A DNA stretch of 64,000 bases, from positions 47,205 to 111,204 of the forward strand of contig NW_019029058.1 of assembly GCF_002105155.1 (NCBI RefSeq). Reading direction: 5' to 3'. Below, piece after piece: positions 1-11,466 of this stretch (positions are counted from its first letter, which is position 1; each line of letters begins with the position of its first letter). Under the pieces are notes generated by a model. That model did no database searches. It worked only from the letters and a program-made list of their open reading frames with translations, and was not told where the DNA came from. This DNA comes from Lobosporangium transversale. Its lineage: Eukaryota; Mortierellomycota; Mortierellomycetes; Mortierellales; Mortierellaceae. Made by a program: the position numbers and the translations under genes.

Positions 1-1384
1 GTTTACTGAGAAACATAGCAAGATCCTTAATATCATGGTTCGCAATAACCCCTCATTAATGTCCGGCTCATTCTCGCTGCTGGTGCACAATCCTAAGATG
101 TTGGAGTTTGACAACAAGCGTAATTACTTTACACAACAACTCCACAAGCGGAGCCCCACTCGGGAGCATTATGGTACATTACAAATGAATGTTCGTCGTG
201 AGATGGTCTTTGTAGATTCATTCTCGCAGTTGCAGTCTAGGACGGGTGAAGAGATCAAATACAGCAAGCTGAATGTGCATTTCCATGGTGAGGAAGGCGT
301 CGACGCCGGTGGTGTAACCCGAGAATGGTTCCAAGTGTTGGCTAGACAGATGTTCAATCCAGATTATGCGCTATTCAAGACATCAGCTGCAGACAAATTG
401 ACATATCAGCCCAATCGAGCGTCATATGTCAATCCTGATCACTTGTTGTTTTTCAAGTTTATTGGACGAGTTATTGGCAAGGCTATCTATGATGGACGTC
501 TCTTGGACGCTTATTTTACAAGATCTTTCTATAAGCACATCCTAGGACGGCCTGTTGACTATCGTGATGTGGAGGCTGTTGACCCTGAGTACTATAAGTC
601 GCTAGTGTGGATGCTTGAGAATGATATTACAGATATTGTGGAAGAAACTTTCTCGGTGGAGACGGACGATTTTGGCAACAAGAAGATTGTAGATTTGAAG
701 CCTAATGGACGGAACATTCCTGTGACTGAGGAGAACAAGCATGAATATGTGAAGTATATCACAGAGCAGAAGTTGACACTAGCAATTAAGGATCAGATTC
801 ACTCTTTCTTGCAAGGATTCCATGAGATTATCCCAGCACATCTGATTAGCATTTTCAACGAGCAGGAGCTGGAACTTTTGATTTCAGGTTTGCCAGATAT
901 TGATGTGGATGAATGGAAGAACAACACGGAATATCAGAACTACACACAAGCCTCGCCCCAGATCCAGAACTTCTGGAGAGCCGTTCGATCATTTGATCAG
1001 ACAGAGCGAGCCAAGCTGCTGCAGTTTGTGACAGGAACGTCCAAGGTCCCACTTGGTGGATTCTCCCAGCTTCAGGGTATCTCTGGTGTTCAAAAATTCC
1101 AGATTCACAAGGACTTTTCGTCAACGAAGCGTTTGCCTTCCGCACATACATGGTAATACAAACTAACTTTACCGATCTATATGCGACAATGGCATTTTTT
1201 TTTTTATGCAGAGTCCTGAGCGCTTGACTAACTTTTGCCCTTTTGTTTTTATTCTTATTATTTTGTCATTTTCACTACCAGCTTCAATCAATTGGATCTG
1301 CCAGAGTATGAAACCTATGAGGAATTGCGACAGCAGTTGTTGACAGCTATCTCAGAGTGTAGCACGGGATTCGCATTCGCATAA
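1..1384 (+). CDS. TOM1: HECT E3 ubiquitin ligase, Tom1/HUWE1 type (C-terminal part; 5' end outside window)
   Basis: HECT-domain ligase that takes ubiquitin from an E2 onto a catalytic cysteine and passes it to substrates. The frame is open from base 2, before the first Met at 35, so the gene enters from the left. Exons are 1..1152 and 1282..1384, with a GT-AG intron at 1153..1281. Visible HECT landmarks are the [20 protein letters not shown] segment, the [19 protein letters not shown] segment and, after splicing, [12 protein letters not shown], which carries the catalytic Cys. The protein ends GFAFA, as HECT lobes of this family do. The catalytic Cys codon is split, TG at 1151-1152 and C at 1282. 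The start FTEKHSK followed by [12 protein letters not shown] matches the region just before the HECT lobe in Tom1/HUWE1 rather than Rsp5. An A run at 1407-1436 follows the stop. The HECT call is very secure; the Tom1 subfamily is likely. Confidence 0.93.
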
Positions 1385-1406
1385 GGCTTGATTTCTATAA
1401 AGAAGG

Positions 1407-1438
<32 letters not shown>

Positions 1439-2380
1439 TGTAATTCTAATGAAAGTAATCAAATACTCCAAAATAAATATTCATTTTATTTGCAAGTCTT
1501 GGTCCTTTTGGCTTTATTTTACAGATGCAAGCAAGCGCTTTCCCTGTGCATGGATACTTTTTTTCTATAAGGCTTTGCAATGTAGCTAGAGTGATCAAAG
1601 CTTCTGTTTACACTCTTGCTCTTTGCGAAATGTAACTTTTTGCCTTTGCATCAATCTTAACATTGTCGAATAAAGAGCATCCATGCCTAGTATTTTTGTC
1701 TTTGGATTTGGAAAAGTAAAAGCACTGTTACGGTCACTGCTTTTTGTGGCTGCAGTTATTGCAGAAGAAAGCAATCCCTCTTCTTGCATCATCCTGCTGA
1801 TAATCGTTAGGTGGGGATGAAATCGAAGGGTTATAGTTGGGTTCTACAGTGTGGTAGGGAAAGGTCTAAAGAATAAGAATCTCACTGAATCTCTGATGGT
1901 TTGTTGCTCCCTGGCGCTTGTCTCCTCCTTAATACTCATTTTATAGTCTCGTCGCCACTTGCATTACTTGGATTCTAAAAATGTCACTGCGGTAGGCGAA
2001 GGCTGTTGTGCTATTTCAGGGAAACGAATGAAAGCCGAGTCTTGGTATGATTATCAACAAAACAAACATTGCGTGGGTTAACATGAAATTCGATTTGATG
2101 GTTCTTATTTCTTTTTCGTTTTTTTTTTTTTTTTTTTTTTTGTCTCATTATTTTGAGGTTCTGGAAACTGTAAACTGAAAGGGACCTGCGGTGGTAGTGA
2201 TGGTTAGAGCAGCAAAGATAATAATAATAAATCGGCTTTACAGCTAATGGTTTTGATTACCACTTCTAACACGCCCAACAGGCCCCATGATTTGTACTAT
2301 TCAAATTGCATATGTTGAGTTTTCAGTTGATTGCAAATTCATTCGTAAATGTGAGAAGTAGAAAGGATAATGAAGTGCTC
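1385..2380. other. intergenic, no supported gene
   Basis: Holds an A run (1407-1436), a T run (2119-2141) and scattered short open frames with no recognisable domain. It contains the 3' region of the HECT gene. I see no convincing gene. Confidence 0.6.
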
Positions 2381-2902
2381 TTATTCGCTGGTTCTGCTGT
2401 TCGTGCGATGGCTGCTTGAGTTACTGGTGATTGTGTCTGTGCTTCTCCCCACTCTAGGGCTTCTGCCTATGTTCGTGCTTATGCTTGTACTTGTGTTCCG
2501 GTCTGTATCACTAAAAATATTAGGTGGGTCGTCTGACCACCAATTCGTGGAAGCGGTGGCTATCTGCCATTGTAGCTGCTCCATGACAGAAATAAAGTAA
2601 TAAAGTGCACCAAGGCATAAGATTAACAAGAGCGCAATTCGCAAGGTCAGGTTGGAGGATAATGATTCTAAAACTGGATGAGGAGTGAATCGTTGGGGTG
2701 TGTGGGTGTAGTTATGATAACTGTGGTGATGCCTTATGACAGAATTATAATAGTCCTGGAATGATTGTCGACCGTGCGAACTTTGTTGGTGACAAAAGTT
2801 TCTATGGATCAGATTCAACGCTGTGGAGCCCATGCTTTGTTCTTGTTGGCCCATGCCATGCCTGTGGTTTTGGTTACACAAGAGAGTAAAAAGGAAATTC
2901 AT
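2381..2902 (-). CDS. hypothetical single-span membrane protein
   Basis: Uninterrupted 173-residue frame starting from ATG at 2902. I do not recognise the family. The N-terminal half is rich in His, Gln and Ser. A clear hydrophobic segment near residues 86-107 (LTLRIALLLILCLGALYYF) fits one transmembrane helix. The tail is Ser/Thr/Asn-rich with NWWSDDPPN just after the membrane span. It lies just downstream of another minus-strand candidate (stop at 3026-3028). Only the hydrophobic segment and frame length support it, so it could be an exon of a larger gene or a chance frame. Confidence 0.35.
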   Translation of the reverse strand: MNFLFTLLCNQNHRHGMGQQEQSMGSTALNLIHRNFCHQQSSHGRQSFQDYYNSVIRHHHSYHNYTHTPQRFTPHPVLESLSSNLTLRIALLLILCLGALYYFISVMEQLQWQIATASTNWWSDDPPNIFSDTDRNTSTSISTNIGRSPRVGRSTDTITSNSSSHRTNSRTSE

Positions 2903-3025
2903 AGTGTAACGACGAACAAGATGAACGCGAGGAGGGAAGCGATTAAAGAATGTTACAAACCAAGTAGATATCGTCTGTTGATGTTTGTTGCTAGTCGACG
3001 TGGTTTACAATTTTCTTATTGAATG

Positions 3026-3596
3026 TTAAACGAGGCTGGAATAGATCGGAATACCTAGTGCGTATTTGGGTTTGGGCTTGACGTCGTTAAGGTCTCTGGA
3101 GTCGGGATTCTGCCAGTAACTTTGAAATCGCATAGCTTCGGTACCGGTAGGAATATCAGTGCTTCTTTTTCTCTTTTCTTTTTTCGCTGTCAGTATTACT
3201 GCCAACATCATGACTAGTCTACGATCACGTTTTGCTAGTGATTACAACCGCATTTACTAGGGATTGTTACTAAAAGTAAAAACGACGAAAGAGGTGGCAC
3301 TGAGGATCTGAGCAACGATGAAGACTGTGATGAAAAGTCTGATGGTATCAAAGGATCCGTATACAAATTGGAGCGCCTAAAAAACAAAAAACTGCCCGTA
3401 TGTTTGATACTGTTGTTGCCGCTAACAATAGTGGCGTCGGTTTAAGGGATGAAGAGGTCGTTGGTATCCTTAATATTATTATCGTTGTCGCTACCTCTGT
3501 TGGTTGTAGCGATGGTTACGGTGATAATGACAGTGATAATGATAGTAATGAAAGCGAAGGACTTGTTGAAAATGATGAGGCGAGGAATGACCTGGT
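3026..3596 (-). CDS. possible multi-exon membrane protein, 5' end not found
   Basis: Three frame pieces on the minus strand join in phase across GT-AG introns. The first holds VIPRLIIFNKSFAFITIII and runs down to about 3525, with a possible donor GTAACC. The second starts near 3379 after a TTTTAG acceptor (ALQFVYGSFDTIRLFITVF, then VAQILSATSFVVFTF). The third starts after GTTGGCAG near 3202 and runs KKEKRKRSTDIPTGTEAM to the stop at 3026-3028. The result would be two or more transmembrane spans followed by a basic cytosolic tail, which obeys the positive-inside rule. I found no start codon and do not recognise a family. The phase match between pieces two and three is the best evidence; the upstream part is weaker. 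Confidence 0.3.
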
Positions 3597-3944
3597 GACG
3601 TCAAACAAGATGGAAAGATGTTAACGTAGATCAGGGTCGTCGAGATGATTGAGATGGTAGGATATCATAAAGAAAAGTGTATGATATGCCATGATGAATA
3701 AAACAGCTATCGAGTGGCACTAACATGTGTTTATAACAATGATATTAAGCAATTTCATGGGTATCAAGCAAAATCAGTAGAATCGGTGGAGCATAGACTA
3801 TTTATTATTTATAACTGCAGGACCTTGAACCAACGAGATCATGATTCTAAAGCATTTAATCCCCTCCATTAGTCTAGATAGAAGGGGATGGAGCAAAGCC
3901 CTTCTATAATTATGGGTATCCTTCCATATATTTTTCTATAATGT

Positions 3945-4626
3945 TTACGTCTCCAGGAACCGGCGGAGACAAGAGAATTGGGCCCAATCTACCCAAATAA
4001 ATAAAAGTCATTAGAGTGGCTCTTTTTTTTTTTTTTTTTTTTTTTATTTTTTTATTTTTTTTTTTACACATACCAACATTGTCTTTCGGATCGCAGGCGC
4101 ATTTCAATTGGAGTGCAGGACTCTCCGGGCAATGCTCATACATGCCGTGGCGATATCCAATTTCATTAAAGAAGCGGATCTCCCGCCGTTCAAGCATCAA
4201 TGCAGCCGCAATAGAGTGGACAGGCGCATCACCCCATCTTTCATAAAAGAAACCACCTGCCTGGTCCAGCAGGTTAAAAAAATCCATGTAGGCTTTGGAA
4301 CGAAAGAATGATAAGTCAACGATTTCAAAGTTTGACCTTCAATAAGTAAAGCAAAGAAATAAAAATTAGTCAAACTGTGGTCAAATGACATTCTCCAGAA
4401 ACACAAAGAAAGTTTACTCATACCAAAAGTGACAGTTATTATAAGTTTCGCCCATATCATAGCTGATCCATTCAAGTGAATTACGTTTGGCAATATGCTC
4501 GGGATATAGGGCCATAAAGCGCCGGACGTTTTCCCACAGTGTTGGGATAGTATCAACGTATTCTGGTAGAGCAATTGTAAATCCTGAAGAACGTAAACGT
4601 AATCTTACATTTGAGAAACAATGACC

Positions 4627-4711
<85 letters not shown>

Positions 4712-5736
4712 ATAGTTTTCTGCTTATTTTGATAGACATGGTACGTACCATATTTAATTTTTCTGGTCTTCATGACCATAAAGGGATCAAAATCAAGATC
4801 GCATGAAAAGGAAACATCGGGCTCAACACGCCAGTAGTAATCGTACGGCAGGACCAACTCGTGCTGGAAAATGAAGCCAGACTCGTATCTAAGATGGTAA
4901 AGACATAAGTAGAATAGATAAAAGGAATAAATACAGAGTTTCAAGCAGGACATGCGAGACAAACGCGCCAAAATACGACGCGTTTTGTGCTACGCTATTT
5001 TTTGTAGACTCAATTGACACACACACCCCATGCTCACTTGAGCAATTATACATTGAAAAAAAGTTTACCGGCACATATGGCGATATGATTCGGACTCGCC
5101 GTAAGGCACATTCCGGGCCTCCATCGCTATACGATTGAGGGCTGCTTGCGTTTGATTGATGTGTGCAGGGTAGCTCCAGTGTTCCTTAGGAATCAGACCT
5201 AAATAGCAAGAGTAATAAAAAATGATAGCAATAAGCGATATGCGATAAGCAATGCTCTACTACGCTATTTTGAGACATGCCATACTATGTTATAATTTTT
5301 ATCAAGGTGTACCAAAGTGCACGGGTGCTGCGGTCATGGCGCGGATATGGGTCATAAAGTGATCCGTAAAGGGCACATTGTTCAGGAACACATAAGGATA
5401 TCCATAGTGCCGGTTGAACGTGCTCTCAAGCATACGCATCGTCTTGCGCATATCATGCAGGTCCTTGTTCTGCAGTAATATCACAAACGCAGCATTTACA
5501 CGAGGAGTTGGGTCGGCAGATGAGTTGGTTAAAGATGAAGAATAATGTTGCCGATCCATTGGTTCACTAGATGTGGAAGATGCTGTTGTAGGAGCAGAGC
5601 ACGCTGGAAGGAATGTGTCCGTTCTATGATCGGAATCAAAACGATCGAAACCATGATCCCACCAGCAGGCTACCATGATCCCCAGAAAGAATGCACAGAG
5701 CAGCGGCCCTTGTCGACGCATGCATATACGGAGCAT
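3945..5736 (-). CDS. KTR: alpha-1,2-mannosyltransferase, KRE2/MNT1 family (GT15)
   Basis: Golgi type II membrane mannosyltransferase that extends O- and N-linked mannans from GDP-mannose. Six exons: 5313..5736, 5069..5198, 4749..4888, 4424..4583, 4074..4336 and 3945..3988. Together they give 1161 nt, 386 residues, the usual size of the family core. Met at 5736 precedes a signal anchor (about residues 7-24, [17 protein letters not shown]); Met at 5721 is a second possible start. Family motifs are [20 protein letters not shown], the YYWRVEPDV segment whose Glu (about residue 207) is the catalytic-site residue in this family, CHFWSNFEI, and [15 protein letters not shown]. The last exon is only 44 nt ([11 protein letters not shown]). 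The exon 3/4 intron holds a long (TAA)n microsatellite. It is divergent from the kinesin gene, with 355 bp between starts. Confidence 0.92.
4627..4709. repeat. (TAA)n microsatellite inside a GT15 intron
   Basis: About 27 uninterrupted ATA/TAA copies (83 bp). They sit in the minus-strand intron between exons 3 and 4 of the GT15 gene (intron 4584..4748) and make up half of it. Read as protein this gives poly-Tyr or poly-Ile, which is not coding. Confidence 0.97.
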
Positions 5737-6091
5737 TGAAGAGAATGAATAAGCGCAGAAAGTATTTATTTGAGGTAAACGATGTAAAAAAAAGTATATT
5801 CTGCACACATAATGATGCATACCAAATCCTGTTTAATGAGAGCTTATGAGCTCCTTTTCTAAGTGCTGCTCTTTTCTTTTTGTTCATTGGCTTCTTCTAA
5901 TCTTTTCTTTAAATTTACTTCTTTTACATCCATTCTCCATTCTCTTTATGTCTTGATTTGATTGTTTTTTTTTTTTTTTGGATTTAACTTGATTCACCTT
6001 CTACGATCACTCTCTTCTCGTCCTTCCTTCCTTCCCTGGCGATATTCACACATTTCCATTTACACACTAAGGCCTTATCAGGCAGCCAGGC
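5737..6091. promoter_or_regulatory. shared intergenic region between divergent GT15 and kinesin genes
   Basis: 355 bp separate the two start codons, so both promoters must lie here or overlap the 5' leaders. The right half is pyrimidine-rich with a T run at about 5966-5980. I see no clear TATA box or known operator. Confidence 0.5.
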
Positions 6092-9000
6092 ATGCTTCAG
6101 CGACCTACTCCTTCTACACAACTCGCTCCACAGCACCCTTCCAGGGCCACATCCCCTGGTCCTTCTACTCCTTCCGCTTCACCCGCACCGCCTACGACTA
6201 TTCAGCGTACTACCATGCTCGCCACTCCACGTCCTATTACCCGTCAGAACTTACAACTTCCAAAGCCAACCGCCGGAACTACAGGAGCGGCCACCGCTGC
6301 CACAGCTCCAATAGCAGCAGTTTCAACAACCGCTACGTCTCCAGGATTAGGCCCTACCATCATGAATAACATCCGCAGAGGGATAGCTGCCGTCAAGTCT
6401 ACGTCGTCATCCCTTATTGATAAACCACAACACTCCTTGGATCATGCCAGCGCAGATGTCACACTTTCTCCGCCCTCAACTGCCTCCATGAACAATTCCC
6501 GCCCTGCATCTCCGTCCCCTCAATCCCAGGCTGCTACAGGAACAACTACAGGGACTAGCTCTTCTCCCTCGACGACAGGCGCCAAGACAGAGAATGTCAC
6601 TGTTACTGTGCGTATCCGACCATTTAGCAGCTCAGAATTGCGTGCTGCTGGTGGACCAACTGAAGTGTGGGATGTTAGCGATGATGGATCGAAAATCGGG
6701 TATGCAGATGACTATGCTGTACAAGCACGACGTGCACCTGTCGAGTATATCTTTGGTAAGGAGCAACCAGGACTGTAACTGCGGCTATTACTATCATAAT
6801 TGCAGCAGCAGCAGCGTAATGGCAGTTACAAATTCATGCAATAATACTAAATTTAATCACTGCATCAACCTAGATCATGCCCTGACTGGAAGTGATAACG
6901 AAGAAATTTACAACTCCAGCGTCAAGAACCTTGTCCAATCTGCTATGGAAGGCTATAATGGTAAGAAGGAATCAAATGCACTCAGGCGTTCCCATGGTGC
7001 TATTGAATCCAGGCTGCTCTAACAAATATTTGGTCTTTTTTCCCTTAGGAACGGTATTCGCATATGGTCAGACTTCATCAGGAAAAACATATGTAAGAGG
7101 CTCTTTTTTCTTTTTTTGTATTTGAGCAGACAAGGAATGAGGAGAGCAGAAAAAAAAAAAAATCCCTGTGCTCTGTTCTCTAATTAGCCTGTGCGCTCTG
7201 ATCCACATTTTATTCTTATGACCCGATACTTTCGTCACGGCCGATATGAAGACCATGGTAAGGACTGGAATATGTTAAATAGTAAATGCCAGACAATGAG
7301 ATGGGAGTCACGAAAAGAATGAAGTGACATAACATTCAATTGTTATTTTTACCCCCTTTGCACTTTTAGAGTGGAAATGAAACACAACCAGGAATTACCC
7401 CGCGTGCAATCGAGGATATTTTCAAGTATATTCGCGAGAATCCAGATCGCGAATTTCTGCTGCGTGTGTCATATCTGGAAATCTACAACGAATCCATCAG
7501 AGATCTTTTATCACCTGAGGCAATTGATTTGAAGATACATGAGGACCGGCGCGTACGTTGAAGATGATCTGTCTTTTCAAAATGATGTCTCGTCACTGTA
7601 TTAGATTAATGCTTTGATCTCAACTTATCGTCATTCTTTTTATATATATCTCTATACCATAGCGTGGCGTCTATGTCAGCCCACTGAAGGAGGAGATCGT
7701 TACCACACCTAGTCAAGTCATGAGGATCATCGAGAGGGGCAATGGTAAGTCAACAATCATAGCCCATAATATCAAATCCATCGATTACTCTATATTGCAT
7801 GGCAATAGATATACTCATAATGCACGCTTTATCTTCTTATCTATTGTTAGATCAGCGCCATGTCAGCGCTACAGACTTTAATGCTCACAGCAGCAGATCG
7901 CATTCTATTTTCCAAATTGTAGGTCATCAGAGCGTTTATGAGCACTTGAAAATACATCAATCAAAAAAATCTTTTTCTCATCTCTCTTTGTTTTTTCTTC
8001 TATTTTTATTATTTTTATTATTGTTATTATTGTTATTATTGTTATTATTACTCCTTAATATGTGGTTTCCTTAGGTTATCGAAAGCCGAGACCGTTCAGC
8101 AGCAAGTTCAGGAAGTTCAACGCCACGCAAGCCTGCAGGAGCCAAGCCTGCTGCCGCTGTCCGCGTATCGCAGCTGAACTTGATCGATTTGGCAGGATCA
8201 GAGAAAGCGACTTCAAATGAAGAGAGGCGTAAGGAGGGCGCCTTTATCAATAAATCACTACTTACTCTAGGAACCGTTATCTCAAAGCTAACAGAGGAAA
8301 AAGGGTAAATTGAATATGCTCTGTGTTGATTTTCTTTTATTACAAAGTCTGCTTATTCATTACCGTCCTCACATTCTAACGATTCTCGTTTTCTCTTTTA
8401 TAAACATCTCTATATTTGACTCCTATTAAACAGTGCTCACATCCCATACCGTGATTCAAAATTGACGCGTATTTTACAGTCATCCCTTAATGGAAATGCT
8501 CGTGTATCTGTTATTTGCACCATTAGTCCGTCTTCTTTGAACGTCGAGGAATCAAACAATACACTCAAATTTGCTGCGCGCGTCAAGAAGGTCGTCACAA
8601 AGGCGCAGACAAACTCGGTCATGGATGATAAAGCTCTTCTTGAAAAGTATAGACGTGAGATCAGTGAACTAAAGGCACAGCTTATGGCGACTGTTTCTAA
8701 TGGTAGTGATGTCATTGGAGTTGGTGGAGACAATAATGCAGGCGGTAAACAAGCAGAGCTCTCGACCTTGCTTGAGAAGGAGCGCCTTAAGCATGAAGAA
8801 GAAATGCTCGAGATGAACATGGTCAGGAACGCACTTAAAGAACGTATCGACCATCTCACAACGCTAATCCTAACATCGCAGTCAATAAACACCAAATCTG
8901 CAGCTCCAGAACGACCTATAAGCAGATATACAGTTGAGACCTCCGCAGATGGCACGGTACTTGAATTCCCCAAGGAGATTGAATCTCGTTTGGCACATAA

Positions 9001-9874
9001 GGATGCGCTCGTCAAACAGCTGAAATCAGAGGTGGAAATGCAGCAAGAGAAAATGGCACTAATGCGAGTAGCAATAGAAAAGACACTTAAGGGTGAAAGC
9101 GTTGATCTTGAAAAGACTTTAGTCAAGGTTTTGGAGGATCCACCCAGAGAGAAGCTTCTGAATGAGAAGCGAGCGTCGATCATGAGCGCCCATTCCTTGG
9201 AGCCAATAAGTGAAACCGGCAACAATGTCGATATAACTGCACCTAGGTCAATACAGTTAGGGAAGGGTGACAAAGCCGCACGTTCCCTACCCAATGCTGG
9301 ACTCACTGGAGATGACAATAAGAGCTATCTTAACCTAAATGAAGACGAGAACGAGGATGACGATCTTTTGGACACACCATGGAACCGCGAAGAGCTGCGA
9401 AACCTTAGGCAAGTCAAGCGAGAGCTTGAGGTTGTCGTGGTTGCTCAGACGAAGAAATTGGAAGACGTACTGAATTCTGTACCATTTGAAGATTCTGATG
9501 AATTCAGGGATATGGTAATTGAAATGGAGGAGCAGCGCGAGGAAATTGTGACATTGAAAGAGGAGCGTGAAAGGCTAAGGATGAAAGTGACTGAGCTAAA
9601 GAATACGATTCGAAGAATGGAACAAGGGGGCTCTTCGTCAACGTCGTTATCGTCAGATGCAGCTGATATGACTTCAGGATCATTGGGACGATCAACAGAT
9701 CCTGGGACACCCGTTAATGCAAAAATTAAGGAGTTAGAGATGATTGCACAGAAAGAGCGGCGACTTCGGATGGACGAACAGGCCAGGAGCATGGGACGGA
9801 TTGACTCTTTGGAGGCGAAGCTGACCATGTTGAAAGCTGAGCTTTCTGTGTATAAACTTGCAGCATATGAATAA
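6092..9874 (+). CDS. kinesin motor protein, CENP-E/kinesin-7-like
   Basis: Microtubule motor with an N-terminal motor domain. Nine exons: 6092..6755, 6874..6960, 7049..7092, 7252..7257, 7370..7552, 7663..7744, 7851..7918, 8075..8304 and 8434..9874. They total 2805 nt, 934 residues. Residues 1-165 are a Ser/Thr/Pro/Ala-rich head. The motor starts at [10 protein letters not shown]. The P-loop GQTSSGKT lies at about 257-264, then NAHSSRSH (switch I) and [12 protein letters not shown] (switch II). The motor ends near residue 510, followed by heptad-rich coiled coil with acidic linkers. The neck-proximal layout and IRDLLSPE resemble CENP-E/Kip2-type kinesins. Exon 4 is a 6-nt microexon encoding Thr-Met, needed to complete the near-invariant GKTYTM. 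The motor class is certain; the subfamily is an inference. Confidence 0.93.
7995..8055 (+). repeat. TTA/TTG-rich microsatellite in a kinesin intron
   Basis: Imperfect (TTATTATTG)n tract inside the intron between kinesin exons 7 and 8 (7919..8074). It serves as an extended pyrimidine-rich stretch before the TTCCTTAG acceptor. Confidence 0.85.
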
Positions 9875-10682
9875 GGAATATCACACAAGAGGAGCATTTT
9901 ATACATTATCATTCTTTTTTTTTTCTTTTTTCCACTTAAACACATTCATGGCTTTAGAGCATTGCATAGATCACAAACAGATACAGCCTACAACAATACT
10001 TTGTAATTTTGTAATTAAAAAAAAAAAGAAAAAAAAAAAAAAAAAAAGATATGTGAAGGCGTGAATTCTAATTTCGAGATGAAGCATAGTGAATGAGGAG
10101 TATCTTTTCAGGATTTGTCTTGTCAACTCCTGAAGTTCACGAAAAAAAAAAAAAAAAAAAAAAGCCACAAATACTCCATGTCAGTGTCTGCACCAAATTC
10201 ACATTTTTGTGTAAGAAATAAATTTGCTTGGTTACCTTATAGGATCTGATCTTCCTGATCGTGAACCGGGAAAGGAAGGAGAGGAAAGGTGGGAAGAGAA
10301 GGCGGGGTATATGTGGTCCTGGCTTTTGGTTGTTAATCTCCCCATCTTTTCTTCCAATCCTTAACATACAGCCCAGAGCTCCTTTTTTTTAATCTACTCA
10401 TCTTTCCTCAAGGTAACACTTACTCCGAGATCACACACTTGTACGACCTAAATTATCGAAAGGCTTGATTGGCTTGAAATATGCATAATTCAAAATTAGA
10501 AAAAGGGTCCTGTTTAGAACTACATGATGAGATCTCTTCTCCCTTCCTCTTAGCTCAAGTATGCTTCGATGTATAAAAGACAGCACAGGGAACCTCGATC
10601 CCCACCACAACTACAACTATATCCAACTATAACGCATCCGCACGTTTTATCAAATCCCATTATCATAAAAAAAAAAATAAGA
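9875..10682. other. intergenic between kinesin 3' end and CAP gene
   Basis: Contains A runs (about 10017-10046 and 10141-10163) and short low-complexity frames only. The right end is the promoter of the CAP-protein gene. Confidence 0.6.
10572..10578 (+). promoter_or_regulatory. TATA box of the CAP-protein gene
   Basis: TATAAAA 105 bp upstream of the ATG at 10683, in a region with no competing frame. The distance leaves room for a 5' leader of about 70-80 nt. It is the clearest TATA element in the window and fits a regulated gene for a secreted protein. Confidence 0.6.
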
Positions 10683-11466
10683 ATGAACAAGATCATATCG
10701 CTCCTCTTTGCTTCCTTAGCCCTTTTGTCTACATTTATATATACTGTTTCTGCACACTCCTGGGAGAACCATGTCCTTGCGGCCCATAATGCTGCTCGCG
10801 CACGCCACGGTGCCTGCCCTTTGACGTGGAGCGACCACTTATATGACCTAGCACTGCATCATGCGAGGCGTTGTAAGATTGGACCTTCTAATTCTCATCT
10901 AGTAAGTTCTCTGTTCATTTTTTTTTTTTTTTTTTTACAGTTAATGAACTGGAAATGAATCTAAATTTTCTTTCCTTTCTTTAATCTTTTTCCCTGTATC
11001 TGCTCACGAAGTATGGAGAGAATCTTGAATTCCTCCATATCCCGAATGGTGGCATCAAGGAAGCCGTAGCAGGATGGATGGCTGGAGGTCGTTTATATAA
11101 CTTCCGTAACCCTGGATACACTACGGGATCTAGTAAGAGAAAAAAAAAAAAAAGTTTGACTTCCCTCTATAAGATGTGAATACTTTTCTTTCGAAAGTTA
11201 AACATGATGGACGCGAAAACTCGCTATATAAATAAATAAATGAAAAAAAAAAAATCCCTCAGTTGTTCACTCGCATTTTTCCTCTCTAATTAGGTTTTTT
11301 TACCCAAGTTGTCTGGAAAGCTACAACGCAAGTCGGATGTGCCGCTGTAACGTGTCCTCCTTTTACGATCTACCCTGGCAACCCGGCGACAAACATTGTT
11401 TGTTACTATAATCCTCGAGGCAATGTCCCCGGCCAATTCGCTCAAAACGTCGGCCCCCATGTTTGA
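10683..11466 (+). CDS. secreted CAP-superfamily protein (PR-1/SCP/Pry-like)
   Basis: Small secreted protein. CAP/Pry relatives bind sterols and other lipids outside the cell; the ligand here is unknown. Three exons, 10683..10901, 11012..11132 and 11294..11466, give 513 nt, 170 residues. Residues 1-24 are a signal peptide (MNKIISLLFASLALLSTFIY...VSA). The mature part starts almost directly with the CAP domain: LAAHNAARARHG, LYDLALHHARRC, YGENLEF, FFTQVVWKATTQVGCAAV (CAP1-like) and NIVCYYNPRGNVPGQF (CAP2-like). The conserved His and Glu of the CAP cavity are present. There is no long Ser/Thr linker before the domain, unlike many yeast Pry proteins. Met at 10683 was chosen over 10569 because it gives a clean signal peptide and follows the TATA box. 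Confidence 0.93.

Noticed and set aside
8437..9318. 293-residue open frame on the minus strand
   Set aside because: It is antisense to the last kinesin exon; the Ser/Leu-rich sequence is a shadow of the coiled-coil coding strand and has no domain.
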